A stretch of DNA of 64,000 nucleotides from Cerrena zonata. Its lineage: Eukaryota > Basidiomycota > Agaricomycetes > Polyporales > Cerrenaceae. Positions 59,466-64,000 of the stretch are shown one piece after another. Numbering within the stretch: position 1 is the first letter of the stretch; each line of letters starts with the position of its first letter. Where the stretch lies: the NCBI GenBank assembly GCA_038087015.1, contig JASBNA010000111.1, forward strand, positions 1 to 64,000, in the 5' to 3' direction. Made by a program: the position numbers and the translations under genes. The notes under the pieces are model-generated. The model was given only the letters and a program-made list of their open reading frames with translations, was not told the DNA's origin and did not search any database.

Positions 59466-60239
59466 GAGACGAAAATCATTAAATGAGAGAGAAATAACGG
59501 CACAGTCAAGGTATCGAGAGATGAAGTAGAGACTAACAGGGCGGAGACGATTCGAAGAGTCCTATCTGAGTCTAGATTCTATTTTAGAGGCTGCAAGTGA
59601 GAAGATGTCATGGAAGACAAGTCGCAGGAGTCTTGGGTGCGAGGAGGAAAGGTGACTGAGACTGACTATTGAGTGAGTGACGTCGAACGTTGAACGTTTG
59701 AACTTTAGCGCTCCGATCATGTTCACAACAGCCTTTGATTCACAGATCTCTCTTCACTCTCTTTTCACTCCCTCGTTGACCTATCTTCTTTTATCACTCT
59801 AACTTGTATATTCACCATCTACGCGTTCCTTGGTGTCTATATTCTGACGTGGACCACTCCCTGATGCAATTTCAATCGTCTCGTTTCGGATTATTAGGCT
59901 TTGATCTCAAGCTTGTGAAAGATCGCCAACGGAGATGGGTCACATACTCAGCTCGAGCCTTTTTAGGGGTCACTAATGGTTTAATGCGTGGTAATGTACA
60001 TGTTCTAGAATCGTAGTCTACCGTGTCTGTCTGTATTGACACATATCCCGACGAAAATACAACAGCCAGCGGGTATGTCACTTCCTTCAACAAGCGTATT
60101 TCTTGTGACAATAATCGTCACCCTACGCTGTCCACCGGTTCCCAAAAGTAAACGTGATGTAGCAAAGCAAAAAACATGTACAAATCACATTGTATCGACG
60201 ATAATACAAAGTGATGTTACCTTGATAACACCAGATATC
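59466..60239. other. Spacer between duplicated units
   Basis: Includes short open frames on plus (59,804-60,016) without family features. No gene supported. Confidence 0.35.
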
Positions 60240-63200
60240 ACCCACGTCGTAGGCCAACAGACCGAACCATCGCTGACAAAAAGCAGAGGTAAGCAAACAA
60301 CTATCAAATACATCTTCCGAATATGCTTACCATCGAGTAACGTCGAGGATAGAGTGCGGGCGATAGAGAGTACGATGTCAAACATCGTATGCAGACGATA
60401 GGTGCTGTCGACATCAAGTCGAAATGTGACGATACGTAGGATACATTGGAAGACTGGGATGGGATGTGCCAGACGGTGGTGGCGGCGACAACGACAACGA
60501 CGACAGCGAAAGAGAGGAGAAGGGAGAGCGGAAAGTGAAGGGAAGTTGGGGCATCCCACTCCCTCCCCTTCGCTTTTCTACCTCATGCCATCGGATGGGA
60601 GTATGTACGGCATATTCATCCGTAACTACGGTAAGCCTGACTTCCCGACTCATGTGCTGTGCTTATCGGCACCCGAACGGGGGGTATATGCCCACAAACA
60701 TGGATTCCTAGGAAACGCAAACCCCTATTTCATGGGTTCGCAACCTGCAGCCACAAACGTAAGGACTCGGCGAGGAGGAAATCCGGTAACGGCACGCGAA
60801 GGGATGCAAGTCGGAGGCTGAGCAGGCACTTCGGTGCCCTCAGTGGTTCCGATGTCCAATAGTGAGTTTTCGACCTCCTTCAGTACAAATGGTCGTGCTC
60901 GATTCAACCTCGTAATGTGTTTTTACTTCTGAATCAATATATCTTATTTTACAATCCTCTTTCTACCCCAGCTAGGTCGTTGAAATCCAATACTAGATAT
61001 GGATCACAAACATGTTTCCCTCTCAAGCCTGAGCTGGTTTCCGTGAGTTCCCACCCAAATAAACCTCATTTCGGTGGGAGCCGATGGAAACAGAGTTCAG
61101 GTACCCTCACAGAGCGAGGACAACGGTGATTCAGGTGTAAGGGACCTTTCGGGCTCTAGACGACTAAGATCGACGTAACCTCGGCGCAATACACACATTA
61201 TCAAAAATACAGGACGCTTTGGTTGTCTGATTTGCTCGTCTCGCGTTGTGAACGTTTTGTTTCACTTGTATATTTCTGTCCTCTAGGCGGGAAATTACGT
61301 AGATCGGACACGGTTCATCTCGCGATCGCCGTGAAGCAGGTTCTTGGTGTTGCAGTCCAGTCGGCCGAGTGTGTCATAAAATCGGTGAGAAAACAAATTG
61401 CTATCGGTTAGACAGGCATGTTACAGGAACAAAAAAACGAGACGATTCGCTCGTCGTCTCGAATTCCCGAATAAAAAATATGTGTTGCACAACGCAACGT
61501 AAAAATAAAAATGTATAACATCATCGCATGGTGCGTTATCGTAAACGTACGGCCGCTATGCGAGGGGTGTAGATTCAAATCGCCGTCGAAAAATGTAAGA
61601 AGGGATTACGAAAATGAACATGAGAACGAAAAACCGAAAATGTAGAAGTCTCTATGGCAAGGTCGTGAAGAGAACTTCGTTACGAACATTTATTTTTCTT
61701 GACGGAAGTGTATATCGACATGATCTTTCGTACGCTTCTTTCCTAACATGTTTGTATTTCTCGAGATACGGAATATTGAATAAAAATATATTTCCACCCG
61801 AGCCACCAGTTCAATTTTTAGGACATGATTTCCTTCACAATATTAGCGGGGGATAGCTCTAACAGTCTCTCTCGCCAGCACCGGTTGATAGCTAAGAAAT
61901 ATATTTGGAATGGGGATTGGTGGTAACGACGAGCTACGGGGAAGCAGTTGCGAAGTCGAATTAACAATCTAAAAAAGATGAAACACAAGTAAATGAGTAC
62001 ATCGACGGTCGTCTATCAATCCAGAAACATAACACTCACAAGAAGATCGCTCCTGATAACGAGTCGCATGCCATCAACGGCGGACATTCTGCACGATCTT
62101 GTGCATCGACACCGTTTCCGTACATACTGTGAGGTGATATTAATTACAAGGAAGGGCTCGATAATTTGTTCAGGGGGTGGGAGTATTTACGGTCGAATAT
62201 GACAATATTGCTTCTGCGTGTTGATACCGTCGGCATTGAACATAAGGTAGGTGTTGTTTTTCTTGAGGGAGCCGGTATGAGACAGAGTTAACTGCAAAGT
62301 GCGCCGAGTCTCAGCTAAGTCCATAGATATGTTGTTACGGCTTCTGCGGAGCATCCAGAAGTAGATTCTACCCGAACACAGGCTTGTGTGAAATTGCAAA
62401 ACTCGAAAACAAGGGTCCGAAGTCTCGTCAGACAGGCCCTAAGTTGAATGGAGAACGCCAGAGTAACAGATGCCGTATGATTGATTCCGCAGGACATGTA
62501 TTTCGAAAAATTGGATTAGATAAGAAATTTAAATTGTGAGGTAGGTATATGAGAAAAAATACTTACTGCGCCACATTGTATTGCGAGATTCGGTGCAGTG
62601 AACCATTCATAGTGGTTGGGAGAAACATGAGCATGCCCTCATACAATTACGGAAATGAAGTAGCATGAGATAGGCGGAATAGCCTCGAATACCATGGTGA
62701 GTATAAAAATCAACCGACAGTCGTATAATCAACCTTCTGGGGATGTCTTGCAATACGGTTAGTAGGGAAGGCCGCTTCGAAAGAGAGATGAATGTTAGCG
62801 AGTCGTCGTCGGCATCCGATCGGGTGTTGACTGGAGGGATGACCTAGCTGCAACGTCACGACGACCACTTGGTATGATGCGTGTGAGTCCATCTCTTTAG
62901 ACGACAGATCGAATATTTGTATCGGATCTGTGCCTGGGATACACCTCAGATCCTGATTTACCTCGGCAGTGTGTTCCTTAACGATGGTGCTGCGTATGTA
63001 TGCAAAGTTAGCCGATCATGACATTTCTTCAGGTACAGACCTCCAGGAAGCACCTGTGTATATTTGAATTTCAAACATTAAGTCTGTCGCTACGGGTCGC
63101 TATGTGCCTCCATAACGCCCTATGACTTATTCAGACTTCAAATGAGAGAATGGTTTTGACTCGGGCTTTTTAAGTATGATTAAACACTACCAGATCTATG

Positions 63201-63960
63201 CTTACCTTGGACCTATGTCGCATGGCGACGATATCGCCGTGTACGTGGTCAAAATGTGTAGTCGATCCGACTAGTACCTGATCCTGAGCTCGGGTACATA
63301 CTGCGATATACAACTGTGAATTCATTCTCATGTTGCTATATCGGCACTAAATCATCGTGCCGAGAGGAAACGGGGAGATGGGGGACAACCCCAAAACATC
63401 ATCGGATGGTTATGAGTGACCTAAGTAATCCGAAGTGGGTAGATCGCAAAATGGATGTGAGGGATGGCAACTCGGGACACCGCTCGCAGTTTCGGGAGGA
63501 GATGTTACATCAGTTTGTAAGTTGTCCTCGGCAAATGTTTGAACACATGTGCTTACCTGTCAGCAACGAGTGGGAACGTACGGCATCCAATGTCGCTCGA
63601 AATACCTACATGGATAATATTAGCACCGGGGGCCGTGTACGACATCCCCTGGCCGCGAATGTATGACGCAAATGGGACTCACCGAAGGGTACAGTGCTAC
63701 CAGATTAGTTGAATGGTATGACCAGATGACGGCTGTGCTAGAAAACGAGCGCGGGTGATTTGAGGCTCAAGGGAAATCACGGTCTTGAAAAGTTGTAATG
63801 TAAACTTGATGACGTCCGGTTATTGGCTGAGTACGGTTCGAACGCAGAAGGGCTTGGTGTGTGGATATTTATTGAACAAGAGATCTAGTATTAAATCGAG
63901 ATTTGCGATGCGCAGTCTTTTGAGACTGGATGTAGATGGTGGAGATGGTGTTACACTATA
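60240..63960 (-). repeat. Tandem segmental duplication, unit 2
   Basis: Diverged second copy of 56,501-59,465; the offset grows from about 3.74 kb to 4.42 kb because of indels. The best-conserved part (63,185-63,960) repeats VPFGISSDIGCRTFPLV and VGSTTHFDHVHGDIVAMRH on minus with the same intron positions, but has in-frame stops in the upstream exon (SQ*PDV). Extra sequence around 60,400-61,400 has no obvious partner in unit 1. Confidence 0.6.
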
Positions 63961-64000
63961 TAGAATTCACCAGATGAGAGGGAAGAGCATACTACGAGCA

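Overview
This window is the end of a chromosome from a basidiomycete fungus, very probably an agaricomycete. It opens with C-rich telomere repeats (CCCTAA)n. Genes carry many short GT/AG introns (about 45-90 nt). The gene content is typical of mushroom-forming fungi and relatives: an AA9 polysaccharide monooxygenase, DUF6533 membrane proteins, an F-box protein family and a Plavaka-type DNA transposon with its DUF6532 partner. No species is assigned.

Layout. 1-5.5 kb is AT-rich subtelomere: telomere, a ~472-bp tandem duplication, an 18-bp dyad (AAGTTGCTGCAGCAACTT) recurring in many variants, a C2H2 gene resembling the N-terminus of telomere-linked helicase genes, a twice-repeated hairpin module and a tRNA-like element. 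5.6-24 kb is the conserved core: an unknown gene, a SET3-like PHD/SET protein, VPS29 (with an apparent 1-nt frameshift), mitochondrial Mn superoxide dismutase, AA9 LPMO, a dynamin-family GTPase, the vitamin B6 glutaminase PDX2/SNO, and a divergent pair of related acidic proteins of unknown function.

24.3-36.7 kb is one composite transposon. A Plavaka-type element (transposase on minus, DUF6532 protein divergent on plus) is split by a 6,078-bp near-perfect palindrome. Each 2,743-bp arm begins TTCAGTCACTACGGG, then carries about eight short subterminal repeats (GATRGGCWATCTG) and about 13 copies of a ~156-bp tandem repeat whose units contain their own hairpin; a 592-bp spacer lies at the centre. 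It looks like a foldback-type, CACTA-ended, non-autonomous element, and is the most striking object here.

36.7-64 kb is an accessory, gene-poor region built by duplication and decay: a degenerate membrane-protein remnant, two DUF6533 genes (one in an AT-rich island), a truncated inverted copy of the 22-kb acidic-protein gene, one apparently intact F-box gene with three broken copies, a Rho-family GTPase with a 7-nt micro-exon flanked by ~0.5-kb inverted repeats, and a diverged tandem segmental duplication (about 56.5-59.5 and 60.2-64.0 kb) whose genes I could not identify.

The core genes are unrelated housekeeping or secreted functions, not a pathway cluster. The functional links I infer are the two Plavaka genes with each other and the palindrome with whatever transposase recognises its ends.
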